Origin: Rugalucina vietnamica
Lineage: Eukaryota > Mollusca > Bivalvia > Lucinida > Lucinidae
Length of the DNA: 64,000 bases
Direction: 5' to 3'
Assembly (NCBI GenBank): GCA_964017185.1
Contig: OZ024870.1
Span: 27,675,621-27,739,620 of the forward strand
In this document: positions 34,001-39,144 of the stretch, one piece after another
How positions within the stretch are numbered: the first letter of the stretch is position 1
Layout of the letters: every line of letters begins with the position of its first letter
The notes under the pieces: generated by a model
Database searches by the model: none
What the model saw: only the letters and a program-made list of their open reading frames with translations
What the model was told of the DNA's origin: nothing
Made by a program: the position numbers and the translations under genes

Positions 34001-35842
34001 AGTTATTGACCAGACTGCACAAATATTGGAAAGCAATCCACCAGTACAAGGTTGACCAGGCTGTGCAATGTCGGAAAGCAGTCCATAACAGCAAGTTATT
34101 GACCAGACTGTGCAAATGTCGGAAAGCAATTCATCACAGCAAGTTATTGATCAGACTGTGCATGTTTTGGGAAGCAATCCACCACAGAATGTTATTGACC
34201 AGACTGCACAAATGTTTGGAAAGCAATCCACCAGTACATGTTATTGACCAGACTGTGCAAATGTTGCCTATGTATACATGACAAGAAACTGCCACTGCAA
34301 GTTATTGACCAGCCTGCACAAATGTCAGAAAGCAATCCACCGGTTCATGTTATTGACCAGACTGTGCAAATGTCTGAAAGGGTCACACCAACACAAGTAT
34401 TGATAAGACTGTGCCTGTACATTTTATACCATATTTTCAAATTTCAATCTGAAAAGAATATTATTCTCTGTCATCCCTGATTTGATAAGGGTCATTAGCA
34501 GTTTCATTGATAACATCTGTATACACTAACCACAACCATTTATAAATGGGTGAAGAGGTTAAACAGGTGAACTTAATGAGGTGTCTGCGAGATTCCTTAG
34601 ACATCCATTCCGCTTTTCACCAGTCCTATGTTCTGAGCCTAAGAAGAGGGGTAACTCATACAAGAAAATATTTATGGAGGTTATAGAACATGGTATGATA
34701 GGATGATAGTGAACATAGGACGGGGGCCAGTCTAATTTTAGTGATTTCTGATACCAAATTTTCATCATTAAAGATAAGTTTTGCCAATTTTGAATGTTTG
34801 TGTCAAATTAAATCAATAATTGAGCCATGTCATGAGAAAACTAACAGTTTGCATATGAGAAAACAAAGACGCAGTTCAGCTTCGCAGTTACTGTAAAGCT
34901 GATCAGCACCTTTGCTTTTGCTACAAGGATAGTATTTTTTCTAAATCTACTTTGATAGATACTTTCTAAATCCAAAATTTCCAGCCTCTTGCCATCATCT
35001 GTGCTTGTGCTTGTACGGCTCGGTTTGTGTCGAACCCACATCGTTGGTTTTCTCATAACTTGGTTCAATTATTCTATTTTCAGCATTATGAGCACCTTAT
35101 CCTACCAGTATGGTTCAGTAACAGTAAAGACCCTGATCAGTACGGGGTATGTCAGTACTGTGTACCAGCTCTGACCTTCATAGCTCAGAATCAGTGGACA
35201 GAAACAGGTAACTACAGTAAATGTCCAAAATATTATTTTCATAATAAACATATGTTATACTGATGATTTTGAATTTTGATGAATCCTTCTGCAGAGTGAT
35301 TACTGAGCTGTTGACTAGATAAAGAAAATGGCTAAAATCATATCGAGTGAGATTTTTGCAAAATTTGTCAAGTTTTGTTGCATTATAAAGTAAATAACAA
35401 TCCAATGAACAAAATAAACAGGTTTATCAAACTCGGATCATAAACTGATGAAATGGCTCAGTAGAACCCCGCCATCTCACCACTTTTCTTTTTCTCAAGT
35501 GATAAACCAATTTATGTTTGGTCATGGGGTAGTTATTTACTATGCATGTATACCACAAGTCATGTGATATATTTATTATAACTATTAGTTACAGTTACTA
35601 AATTTATTCCTGATTATAAAAGACTACCGGTATGTTCGTATGTTCTGAAGGAGGCATTAAAAATTTTATCTTAGCCAGTCATCCAGATGATGTGTTATTT
35701 CTATTTTATGTTTTTTTTCTCAGAAACAAAGTTACCCTGTGATTATGCCCTGTCCCAATGCATCAAAAGTGCTGACATGTGTACACAGGAATACAGAGAC
35801 AGTTTGGTAAACATGACCTATCAGATAGAGGCTGTGGCATGA
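4005..35842 (+). CDS. Gene 1: large protein with C-terminal GGCT/AIG2-like domain (15 exons, full span)
   Basis: Exons: 4005-4268, 8348-8414, 11259-11397, 18061-18184, 18775-18905, 20309-20376, 20809-21013, 21665-21723, 22231-24025, 28231-28290, 28774-28902, 31352-31434, 32100-32227, 35084-35207, 35724-35842. Joined, they keep one frame for 1,164 residues to TGA. Residues 1-990 are hydrophilic: Ser/Arg patches, an Asp run, no transmembrane segment or signal peptide. Residues 996-1150 match the gamma-glutamylcyclotransferase fold: YLYYFAYG entry strand, GFANLEF strand, GCLYKI strand, LDKCVGYPEHY. In human GGCT the loop is YGSN and the acid is Glu98 in DEQEG; here they are YGPD and Val1080, so classical cyclotransferase activity is unlikely. 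The start codon is uncertain: an upstream 5' exon probably exists, and the exon-3 acceptor was chosen by phase. I do not recognise the N-terminal part. Confidence 0.8.
4419..5388. mobile_element. non-autonomous DNA element, TIR TAGCCTCCTGGTACCAT
   Basis: The left end TAGCCTCCTGGTACCATATC and the right end, ending ATGGTACCAGGAGGCTA, are inverted copies that extend inward to CTCGAAC/GTTCGAG. About 970 bp with no transposase. No clear target duplication. It lies in gene 1 intron 1. Confidence 0.65.
5389..6496. other. intron 1 stretch without recognised features
   Basis: AT-rich intronic DNA. No gene, tandem repeat or clear terminal inverted repeat was recognised. Confidence 0.5.
6497..7122. mobile_element. 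TIR element ATATCCTTAGGACTGCCAG, copy 1
   Basis: Ends ATATCCTTAGGACTGCCAG / CTGGCAGTGTAAAGGATAT are imperfect inverted repeats. The interior has a T-run and a CT-rich stretch. A second, nearly identical copy follows about 120 bp downstream in the same orientation. The 85-residue reading frame conserved between copies looks incidental. Confidence 0.7.
7242..7869. mobile_element. TIR element ATATCCTTAGGACTGCCAG, copy 2
   Basis: Direct-repeat copy of 6497-7122 with a handful of substitutions and a T-tract length change. The high identity argues for recent tandem duplication rather than two separate insertions. Confidence 0.7.
8348..8414 (+). CDS. Gene 1 exon 2
   Basis: Acceptor ATTTCAG, donor GATG|GTGAGT. 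Only the phase-0 frame is open; it encodes 22 residues (begins TEPFLSIDNLPADR) and matches the phase-0 end of exon 1. It ends with one base of the next codon. Confidence 0.7.
8740..8950 (+). mobile_element. MITE-1 copy, degraded
   Basis: Preceded by AAAT and beginning GAGCTGCATCAAGTGGGAAC. The body matches the family up to the CTGCATCTTTG arm, but the right terminus has decayed. Confidence 0.6.
8970..9210 (+). mobile_element. MITE-C copy, degraded
   Basis: Same order of words as the better copies at 14385 and 46170: TTTTTGCTTAAAACATTGATTG, then GAGTACCCA.AATC.ATGTTTTGG, then AATAGGTAT and GGGGGTATA. The central palindrome is lost. Confidence 0.6.
9262..9496 (+). mobile_element. MITE-1 copy, 4-bp TSD ACCT
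   Basis: 235 bp from GAGCCACTGCGTGACAAAAC to GCGGCGGCTC with ACCT on both flanks. The non-AT-only duplication makes this one of the best proofs of the 4-bp target site. Hairpin tip TTCGCGGTTACCGCGAAG. Confidence 0.9.
9687..9774. repeat. inverted repeat (hairpin), about 35-bp arms
   Basis: GTGGTCATTTCATATGAAAT and ATTTCATTTGAAATGACCAC face each other across a short loop. The identity of the larger repeat is unknown. Confidence 0.6.
9981..10755. mobile_element. non-autonomous DNA element, TIR CAGCGATGTAGATAA, 6-bp TSD
   Basis: Termini CAGCGATGTAGATAA and TTATCTACATCGCTG are perfect 15-bp inverted repeats, flanked by TAGTAA on both sides. Subterminal regions carry several GCGTAC/GTACGC words. 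775 bp, no transposase. The superfamily is not assigned. Confidence 0.75.
10839..11039 (-). mobile_element. MITE-1 copy, 4-bp TSD ATTT
   Basis: 201 bp, inverse orientation (hairpin near the left end), flanked by ATTT. Shorter than full length through internal loss. Confidence 0.88.
11259..11397 (+). CDS. Gene 1 exon 3
   Basis: Donor TCTAG|GTAAGA. The open frame is Ser/Arg/Gln rich (SRSASRQGLRSRQGS). The stronger-looking acceptor TTTTAAG at 11247 would put exon 2 into a frame with a stop; the phase-consistent acceptor is GGGAG at 11258, used here. A missed small exon between exons 2 and 3 is the alternative. Confidence 0.5.
11985..12285. repeat. tandem-core repeat remnant, left part
   Basis: Two related units (AATCCTGCCAA.AATGCCCCTKGGGTC ... 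AATGGGAAAWACATG) begin after CTCTCCTGAGCC. The array is interrupted at 12285 by the element at 12286-14102 and resumes at 14108. Confidence 0.6.
12286..14102. mobile_element. Transib-like non-autonomous element, 5-bp TSD AATCT
   Basis: Ends CACGGTAGGTAACCAAAACG and CGTTTTGGTTACCTACCGTG form inverted repeats of at least 40 bp. Both sides are flanked by AATCT (12281-12285, 14103-14107). Subterminal copies of GGATCCTTTCAGAGGAAA occur three times on the left and, inverted, three times on the right. A CAC-starting terminus plus a 5-bp duplication is the Transib/RAG-like signature. No transposase is present, so the superfamily is an inference. It is nested inside an older tandem repeat in gene 1 intron 3. 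Confidence 0.72.
14108..14300. repeat. tandem-core repeat remnant, right part
   Basis: Resumes the unit seen at 11985-12285 (AATCCTGTCATTCTGGCCCC, GGGTCAAAAATGACCCC, AATGGGAAATACATG). Supports nested insertion of the element before it. Confidence 0.6.
14385..14640 (+). mobile_element. MITE-C copy
   Basis: Central foldback: GATTGTGGGTACACGTTAGA facing TCTAGCGAGTACCCACAATC. Followed by GGTATACCCCTGCATACCCC and CATATCACGGACATGTTTTC. Same family at 46170 and 61669. Confidence 0.7.
14810..14965. repeat. 38-bp tandem repeat, about 4 copies
   Basis: Unit TTGAAAATTGGAGTAAAAATGAGATGTTTCTTAAAATG in consensus (given by its parts TTGAAAATTGGAGTAAAAAT and GAGATGTTTCTTAAAATG). Confidence 0.8.
15169..15404 (+). 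mobile_element. MITE-1 copy, 4-bp TSD AAAT, near full length
   Basis: 236 bp, GAGCCGCCTCGTGGGAAAAC to CATGAGGCGGCTC, flanked by AAAT. Hairpin tip TTCGCGGTTACCGCGAAG intact. A good reference copy of the family. Confidence 0.92.
15722..16664. mobile_element. TTAA-target non-autonomous element, TIR GGATGTTCGCTGCCAA
   Basis: GGATGTTCGCTGCCAA at the left and TTGGCAGCGAACATCC at the right, with TTAA on both sides. 943 bp, no transposase. TTAA targets with GG-starting ends fit Kolobok-type elements better than piggyBac (CCC start); this is inference. Confidence 0.78.
16672..16899 (-). mobile_element. MITE-1 copy, 4-bp TSD AAAT
   Basis: 228 bp, flanked by AAAT, inserted four bases beyond the TTAA of the previous element. 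Confidence 0.9.
17190..17384. mobile_element. MITE-B copy, degraded
   Basis: Retains CTTTTTTCAAGCTCAACTCA at the left and GAGCATGAAAAACGTTTTAT then AACCTCAAGGCCTG at the right, the ends of the palindromic family at 28933. Confidence 0.6.
17784..18019 (-). mobile_element. MITE-1 copy, diverged ends
   Basis: Inverse orientation with the full hairpin. Ends CAGCTGCAGCATGAGAAAAA / CATGATAAAGCTC; no clean target duplication. Its right end is 41 bp before gene 1 exon 4. Confidence 0.75.
18061..18184 (+). CDS. Gene 1 exon 4
   Basis: Acceptor TTTTTTCCAG, donor CCA|GTAAGT. Encodes a basic Ser/Thr/His/Pro stretch (SARSPMMTSGKHLTTPNHH). From this exon to the stop codon every junction keeps phase. Confidence 0.8.
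18481..18680. repeat. interspersed repeat with ends ACAGTTCAACCCCATTATAA / TTATAATGAGGTTGACCTGT
   Basis: About 200 bp with inverted ends. A related copy is at 32500-32697 and a diverged partial one at 58203-58314 (GACCCC.AAGA.AGCAT..TAATG..G.TGACCTGTAT). Confidence 0.6.
18775..18905 (+). CDS. Gene 1 exon 5
   Basis: Acceptor CATTTTAG, donor GGCAG|GTAATT. Encodes GRHSPSQELKARTTQAAFYI and a Lys-rich end, possibly helical. Confidence 0.8.
19994..20226 (+). mobile_element. MITE-1 copy
   Basis: 233 bp, GAGCCGCCTCGTGGGAAAAC to GAGGCGGCTC. Flanks ATGT/ATAT differ by one base, so the duplication has mutated or the copy is recombinant. Confidence 0.85.
20309..20376 (+). CDS. Gene 1 exon 6
   Basis: Acceptor TATTTCAG, donor TCTG|GTAAGT. 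Encodes LKPLYPVNVEGPSIDRCRGI. Confidence 0.8.
20809..21013 (+). CDS. Gene 1 exon 7
   Basis: Acceptor AATCTATAG, donor ATCAG|GTGATT. Encodes 68 residues including a possible amphipathic helix (LQRRIHLMNTIPNVHEYLLE) and an acidic tail. Confidence 0.8.
21665..21723 (+). CDS. Gene 1 exon 8
   Basis: Acceptor TTTTCTAG, donor GGCA|GTAAGT. Encodes SIPDRDPYMDENLSLTADG. Confidence 0.8.
22231..24025 (+). CDS. Gene 1 exon 9, large low-complexity exon
   Basis: 1,795 bp, acceptor TTGACTTCAG, donor GAAAT|GTAAGT. About 598 residues. In order: Ser/Pro/Gln-rich part, KSVRFVDKSG, Lys/Asp-rich part with a six-Asp run, an SR-like stretch (ESPSRSRNCSRSGSPTGKRF), then a more ordered-looking acidic segment (YFSERTKVKFMIEGEEPEIE ... 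AIESELKSLRHSIQNKLFEQ) and a Ser-rich tail with two DGGNG repeats. The frame runs open upstream to 22158, but that part is intron, because the phase of exon 8 (one base) fits only the acceptor at 22230. Function unknown. Confidence 0.88.
24410..26178. repeat. tandem-core element (pearl-like), about 195-bp units
   Basis: Ends ATACCCCCCGCAAAACGAAG and TTTTGCGGGGGGGTATAC face each other. Between them, after TCTGTCCGTCATTCCGT, come about seven units of roughly 195 bp (GTGCATA.TTTGTGAAATCAA ... TTGAAGATRTGCATGAAGAA ... TTTTTGACAAATTTACAGCA). Lies in gene 1 intron 9. The architecture resembles the pearl elements of bivalves; the comparison is from memory. Confidence 0.75.
26927..27596. mobile_element. 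TTAA-target foldback element filled with CGCG words
   Basis: Ends ACAGCAGTCACACAGTAGCG and CGCTAATGTGTGACTGCTGT are inverted repeats; TTAA flanks both sides. The interior is a dense run of degenerate words such as ACGCGC, GCGTTT, CACGCCC and their complements, far more GC-rich than the surroundings. No coding capacity. Confidence 0.78.
27597..28230. other. intron 9 stretch without recognised features
   Basis: AT-rich DNA containing two short similar pieces around GCACAGCTCGGTTTATGTTG and GCACAGCTCAGTATATACAT, possibly MITE-1 remnants. Nothing else is seen. Confidence 0.45.
28231..28290 (+). CDS. Gene 1 exon 10
   Basis: Acceptor GTCATTTTAG, donor GAGCC|GTAAGT. One completing base then EEDVSNLSVVATTKCLLKEP, in phase with exons 9 and 11. 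Confidence 0.8.
28480..28600 (-). mobile_element. MITE-1 fragment
   Basis: Contains AAGCTGATCTGCATCTTTGT and then the body sequence through GACTGTACAGGCGAATATGT, without termini. Confidence 0.5.
28774..28902 (+). CDS. Gene 1 exon 11, start of GGCT-like domain
   Basis: Acceptor AAAAACAG, donor TTCAAG|GTAAGA. Encodes residues 972-1014, ending PTGYLYYFAYGPDMNPSR. In active family members the loop after the aromatic-AYG is SN (YGSN); here it is PD. Confidence 0.88.
28933..29178. mobile_element. MITE-B palindromic element
   Basis: Ends CAGGTCCCGAGGTTATAAAA / TTTTATAACCTCGGGTCCAG. A central hairpin pairs TTAAAATGCCAACAA with TTGTTGGCATTTTAA. Inner arms carry CTCAGCTCAGCTGAG words. Same family at 17190, 44935, 49869 and 57395. 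Confidence 0.8.
29235..29466 (+). mobile_element. MITE-1 copy, 4-bp TSD ATAT
   Basis: 232 bp, ATAT on both flanks. Hairpin tip CTGTGCAGTTACTGCACAG differs from the CTTCGCGG type on both arms at once. Confidence 0.9.
29570..30425. repeat. tandem-core element (pearl-like), about 195-bp units
   Basis: Starts TATGCTCCCAACTTCGGAAG with its inverse AAGTTGAGGGGGCATA, then TCTGTCCGTGCAGTGC, then three units (GTGTGCAACTCCTCCTACAG ... TTTGAAGATATGCATRTGGT), ending at GTTGGGGGCATAGTG. Related in layout, and partly in unit sequence, to 24410-26178. Confidence 0.7.
30538..30741 (+). mobile_element. tRNA-derived SINE with 13-bp target duplication
   Basis: The head has an A-box-like GTGGCGTAGTGGTAGAGCG and a B-box-like GGTCTTGGGTTAGACCC, then a unique body and the tail TTAAGCCTCAATACAAACAA. 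Flanked by a perfect duplication AGCTATTAGACTG (30525-30537 and 30742-30754), showing target-primed retroposition by an unseen LINE partner. Not a functional tRNA: the cloverleaf arms do not close well. Confidence 0.88.
30755..31351. other. intron 11 stretch without recognised features
   Basis: A short self-similar area at 31100-31225 (GCCAAAAAAGGC, TTGCCAAAAAGC, TTTTTGGCAATTTGG). No gene is seen. Confidence 0.4.
31352..31434 (+). CDS. Gene 1 exon 12, GGCT-like domain
   Basis: Acceptor TTTTCAG, donor AAAAAAG|GTAATT. Encodes FSSYIKREVEDRFWALLFGF and NLVFNKKG, corresponding to the helix and second strand of the GGCT fold. Confidence 0.85.
31481..31814 (-). mobile_element. MITE-1 copy, enlarged by an internal insert, TSD AAAT
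   Basis: Flanked by AAAT. About 100 bp longer than standard because part of the CTGTACAGCCTG region appears twice. Starts 46 bp after the donor of exon 12. Confidence 0.7.
31831..32040 (-). mobile_element. SINE copy, inverse orientation
   Basis: Reverse complement of the SINE at 30538: tail side TTTGTATTGAGGTTTAACAT at the left and tRNA-like head (ATGCTCTACCACAATGCCAC) at the right. Ends 60 bp before exon 13. Confidence 0.8.
32100..32227 (+). CDS. Gene 1 exon 13, GGCT-like domain core
   Basis: Acceptor CATTTCTAG, donor GAG|GTAATG. Encodes TSIEAGGFANLEFNPLRSVE, then GCLYKITPQELAVLDKCVGY. The pattern GxAN...V.G.LY.I...LA.LD..xG is diagnostic of the family. The residue before Gly, Glu98 in human GGCT, is Val here (residue 1080). 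Confidence 0.9.
32256..32488 (+). mobile_element. MITE-1 copy, 4-bp TSD ATTT
   Basis: 233 bp, flanked by ATTT. Begins 28 bp after the donor of exon 13. Confidence 0.9.
32500..32697. repeat. interspersed repeat, second copy of the 18481 family
   Basis: CATTATAACACACTTCACTA at the left; CATTATAATGTGGTTGACCT at the right. Confidence 0.6.
33149..34415 (+). repeat. 48-bp minisatellite, about 26 copies
   Basis: Consensus parts: CAAGTTATTGACCAGACTGT, GCAAATGTCGGAAAGCAATC, CACCAGTA. 48 bp is 16 codons, so one frame reads VIDQTVQMLESNPPVQ repeatedly, but single-base length changes break it into several frames. It lies in gene 1 intron 13. No splice signals tie it to the gene, so it is called a repeat and not an exon. 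Confidence 0.9.
34822..35066 (-). mobile_element. MITE-1 copy, 4-bp TSD AATT
   Basis: 245 bp, flanked by AATT. Its right edge lies only 17 bp before the first base of exon 14, so the branch point of that intron must lie inside the element. Confidence 0.88.
35084..35207 (+). CDS. Gene 1 exon 14, GGCT-like domain
   Basis: Acceptor CTATTTTCAG, donor ACAG|GTAACT. Encodes HYEHLILPVWFSNSKDPDQY and the following strand CVPALTFIAQ, matching the strand after the catalytic loop. Confidence 0.87.
35724..35842 (+). CDS. Gene 1 exon 15, terminal
   Basis: Acceptor TTTTTTTTCTCAG. Encodes the C-terminal helices (LPCDYALSQCIKSADM, EYRDSLVNMTYQIEAVA), ending at TGA 35840-35842. The sequence from this TGA (TGAGC, then GTGAGAAAAACTGGGG) resembles a decayed MITE-1 left end. 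A further donor-like TTG|GTAAAC at 35805-35806 would allow an alternative 3' end. Confidence 0.75.
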
Positions 35843-35921
35843 GCTTAAACTTGGTTGTGAGAAAAACTGGGGAACATCAGGTTTCGAGTTGGGTACCAGT
35901 CTAGAAATTGTGATGTAACAT

Positions 35922-36134
35922 GAGCGGTGATGGGAGAAAAGCGGTCTTTTGGGTTTCCAACAAGGTCTGACACAAACTGGCCTGTACGGTCACAGAAAAA
36001 GGCTAGAAGATTGAAATTTCAGATTTAGGAAGAAGAGGAATTGTACTATCTGAGTAATGAAAACAAAGTCAATGCACAGCTGATCTGCGGCTTTGTTTTC
36101 GCATAGGCAAAAATCAAATTTTCTCATGCGACTC
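35922..36134 (+). mobile_element. MITE-1 copy, 4-bp TSD ACAT
   Basis: 213 bp, flanked by ACAT. GGTTTCCAACAAGGTCTGAC sub-type; hairpin shortened. Confidence 0.85.
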
Positions 36135-36344
36135 ACATGTTCTAGAACCCTCAGCAAGACAGTTCTGGAACTGAGCTGTTACTGCTTTAGCATGTTATTG
36201 TTTATATAAATTATTACATGTAAAATCTTCTATTCATGAAAGCCGCAACGACAATTGTCCATGGTGGACAGTTGTCATTGATGGACAGTTATTGGTGCTA
36301 CAAGCACGGCTATAAGATCTGACTTCTATGATTTCCTGTGATAT

Positions 36345-36572
36345 GCACCTCGACGCGAGAAAACCGGTCTTTGCGGTTTCCGACCAGGTCTGACACAAAC
36401 TGGCCTGTGCACCTACAGAAGATGGCTAGAAGCTTGAAATTTCGAATATAAGAAGAAGAGGGAATGTACTATCTGTGTAGCGAAAACAAAGGCGCTGATC
36501 AGCTTCGCAGTTACTGCGAAGCTGATCTGCACCTTTGCATAGGAGAAATCCGGTTTTCTAATGATGCGGCAC
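36345..36572 (+). mobile_element. MITE-1 copy, diverged ends
   Basis: Sub-type with GAGAAAACCGGTCTTTGCGG and GACCAGGTCTGACACAAACT. Hairpin CTTCGCAGTTACTGCGAAG intact; no clean duplication. Confidence 0.8.
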
Positions 36573-37076
36573 ATATAATCATAATATGTTTTGTTGTGAT
36601 TTTAGCACTGCTGATTTCTTGTTGACTGCTGAGAAATGTTACTGCTGATAGAAATTCTGATGCTCTATTTTGTCATTTAACTTTAACATTTTAGTTAATA
36701 TGCATAACTATATTTCTAAACTGTTGTGTTTTTTGGAAAGGATTCTTACATATGCTTTTCCATCAAATGTTTATTTATAGTCACTAATTCAACCACTGAA
36801 ACTCTTTGCAAGAATAGTTTGTGCTCATGAAGTACTGCAAACCAATTTATTTTCACAAGCATTTAATTTTGGCGATTTTCATGAGAAAGATGAATTTGAG
36901 AAAACAAATTGCCGAAAATGTCAGTTTTGATATACTTTACAGTATTCTTTTATAGGCGAGTTCTGCAACTGGTGATAATACATTGGCATGAAAATATGCT
37001 TGGAATCAGAATCATGAAAATTAATAGCTTCGGAAATAAAGTGGGTTACAGTTTTTAAGCTTTCAAAGGGAATTAA

Positions 37077-37777
37077 AGACAGATGTACGTAATTGAAGGC
37101 GCTCAAAGGAACGTGCGTATCTAAGGGTCGAAACGTCATTTTTACGCCGCATTCGTAACGTCAGTTTTCGCTCGAAACGTCATTTCTAGCATCAGTTTAC
37201 GTTCGGAATACGAAACTATATCCATACAATTATGCAGAGGACTTCAGAAATGTGAAAAGTTTTATATTATTTATTATTTTTGCTCAAAATATAGATTGTG
37301 GACATGTTATCCCGAAGAAAACAACATTTCTGCGACAGTTAGCAATATTGAATACTAAACAGTGTCGGAAATTTTGGCGCAAAATCGACGTCGCGCGTAA
37401 AATGTACTGAATTCAGCAACGACTACCTCTCTTCGCACGCCTATAGCAGGAAAACGAATCCGGTAACTGAGGACTTTCTCGTTATCTATATGTTGTCCAG
37501 GAATTTCTCTAATACATATCAGTTTTTTAAAAAATCCTACCGTGGATTTTTTTAAATATATTAAGAAAATTAACGAAAAGGGGGTCTAAAAATCGCATTT
37601 TACGTTGACGTCAATGTATTTTCGCTCTCAAATTTGACGATTTTGAAGGCCGATATCTCGAAAACAAACTCGGAACGGTATCAATTTCTTTTCATTTTCG
37701 TATGTAGGACATCAAAATATACTCACATGCAAAAAATAAAAAAATTCTACCGTGAGGTCAATTACGTACATCTGGCT
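37077..37777. mobile_element. TTAA-target non-autonomous element, TIR AGACAGATGTACGTAATTGA
   Basis: Ends AGACAGATGTACGTAATTGA and TCAATTACGTACATCTGGCT, with TTAA on both flanks. 701 bp. Interior has AAACGTCATTT words and a MITE-C-like piece at 37262-37310 (TTTTTGCTCAAAATATAGAT). Confidence 0.75.
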
Positions 37778-37956
37778 TTAATTTGTATGCATATTTATGA
37801 AATATTGTCCAAGATTGATTTGCCCTTTTAGAAATCTGTTTTGCTAGGTGTAGCATATTTTATTTTAAAATGTGTTTTAAACAGCCCACCAACAACTACG
37901 GTCATACATAGACAAAACTTCAGTTTAAAGACTGGAAAATAATAGCTTCAGTTTGT

Positions 37957-38460
37957 TTGAGTTGTGGTTTAGTATCCCAGTCAACAGCTATGTTCATGCT
38001 GGGATGTTGCCTCCATTATATGGAACTTACACCCAATATAAGGATGTCATGACGTCCAAATATTGCTTCAAATATAACCACCCAACTAAATCAGTAAGGC
38101 TTATGTGTATAGATGGTTTGACTTGAACTACTTTTCCTTGGCAGGCTCAGACCTTCAGTGATCAAATGGACAGTCAGTAGCATAGAAGCTTTGCCTGAAG
38201 GCACAAGCAGCCCATCTATTTCTTAGGCCCCAATGGATGGGGGCCCATATTACCACCAGGCCACCCTTAATAATGGTTTTGAACTCCTGTATTGCAACTC
38301 ATGACAGCTGGTTTATAACTCAAGTAGCTATTACCGTGGAGTCTTATAGAAAATGATTTTCCTTACTATTATCTGTGATAGTGTAGTGTTGTTAGAGTTG
38401 GTCAGTATTAATTGAGCCTCCAGTGTCTAAGGCTCTTAACTGAGCCACCAGGCTCCCCCA
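37957..38460 (-). mobile_element. SINE-like fragment(s), inverse
   Basis: GGTTTAGTATCCCAGTCAAC near the left and TAACTGAGCCACCAGGCTCC near the right are words of the SINE body and head. Strongly diverged. Confidence 0.4.
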
Positions 38461-38875
38461 TTGTATCTCGGAATACTAGGCTCAAATTGTTGATTTAATA
38501 GATTTATATACTGTTGTTACACTTTTTGTTTTCAAATTATATGTCTACATATTGAAGCCATTAATATTGTGAAAGTATGTTTATATGATTGATGTTGAAG
38601 CCAATTTTGTTTACTATTCTATTCCAAGTGCTTAGGCACTCATGTAAGGCAGCAATGGATACGAGGAGGAAATCACTTTTTTTAAAAGAAAAGCATCTGT
38701 ACATCACATGGGAAGTATGAATTACACTCCTCCATGGAATCCTCCATGTTAATGAGCTTTTAAGAACTTTAGGTACGACAGTTTTAATGTGTACCAACAA
38801 ATTATTCATAATTGCTTGTTTGACAGGATATAGTGAGCACAAGCTCATAATTAAGGATTTTATGGAGGGTTGTTA

Positions 38876-39066
38876 GTGTTGAGGTTTAATGTCCCAGTAA
38901 AAAATTTTTCAGTCATGTCGGGACAAAGCCACCGCTTCCTTATCAGTAGTGTGAGGAGTTACTGCGTCTTGTTCAAGTACACAACACATTGCCACCAGTG
39001 GGGATCGAAACCCAGAAGCACTTAGTACGGAGTCTGATGCTCTATCACTGCACACGGTGCTCCCCC
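38876..39066 (-). mobile_element. SINE copy, inverse orientation
   Basis: GAGGTTTAATGTCCCAGTAA to ATGCTCTATCACTGCACACG. Flanking TATGGAGGGTTG (left) and TATGGAGTGTTG (right) is an 11/12 target duplication. Confidence 0.8.
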
Positions 39067-39144
39067 TTATGGAGTGTTGGCAAAACTTAGCATTCAGTTA
39101 TGATCAAAAACATCTGTGTTGCCCTGTTGTAGAAAAAAAAACAA

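Noticed and set aside
33074..34281. Overlapping 87-201-residue plus-strand frames with repeated VIDQTVQM
   Set aside because: Products of the 48-bp minisatellite; frames switch at indels and no splice sites connect them to gene 1.
33149..34415. CRISPR-like array
   Set aside because: Units are contiguous 48-bp repeats without unique spacers, in an intron of a eukaryote.
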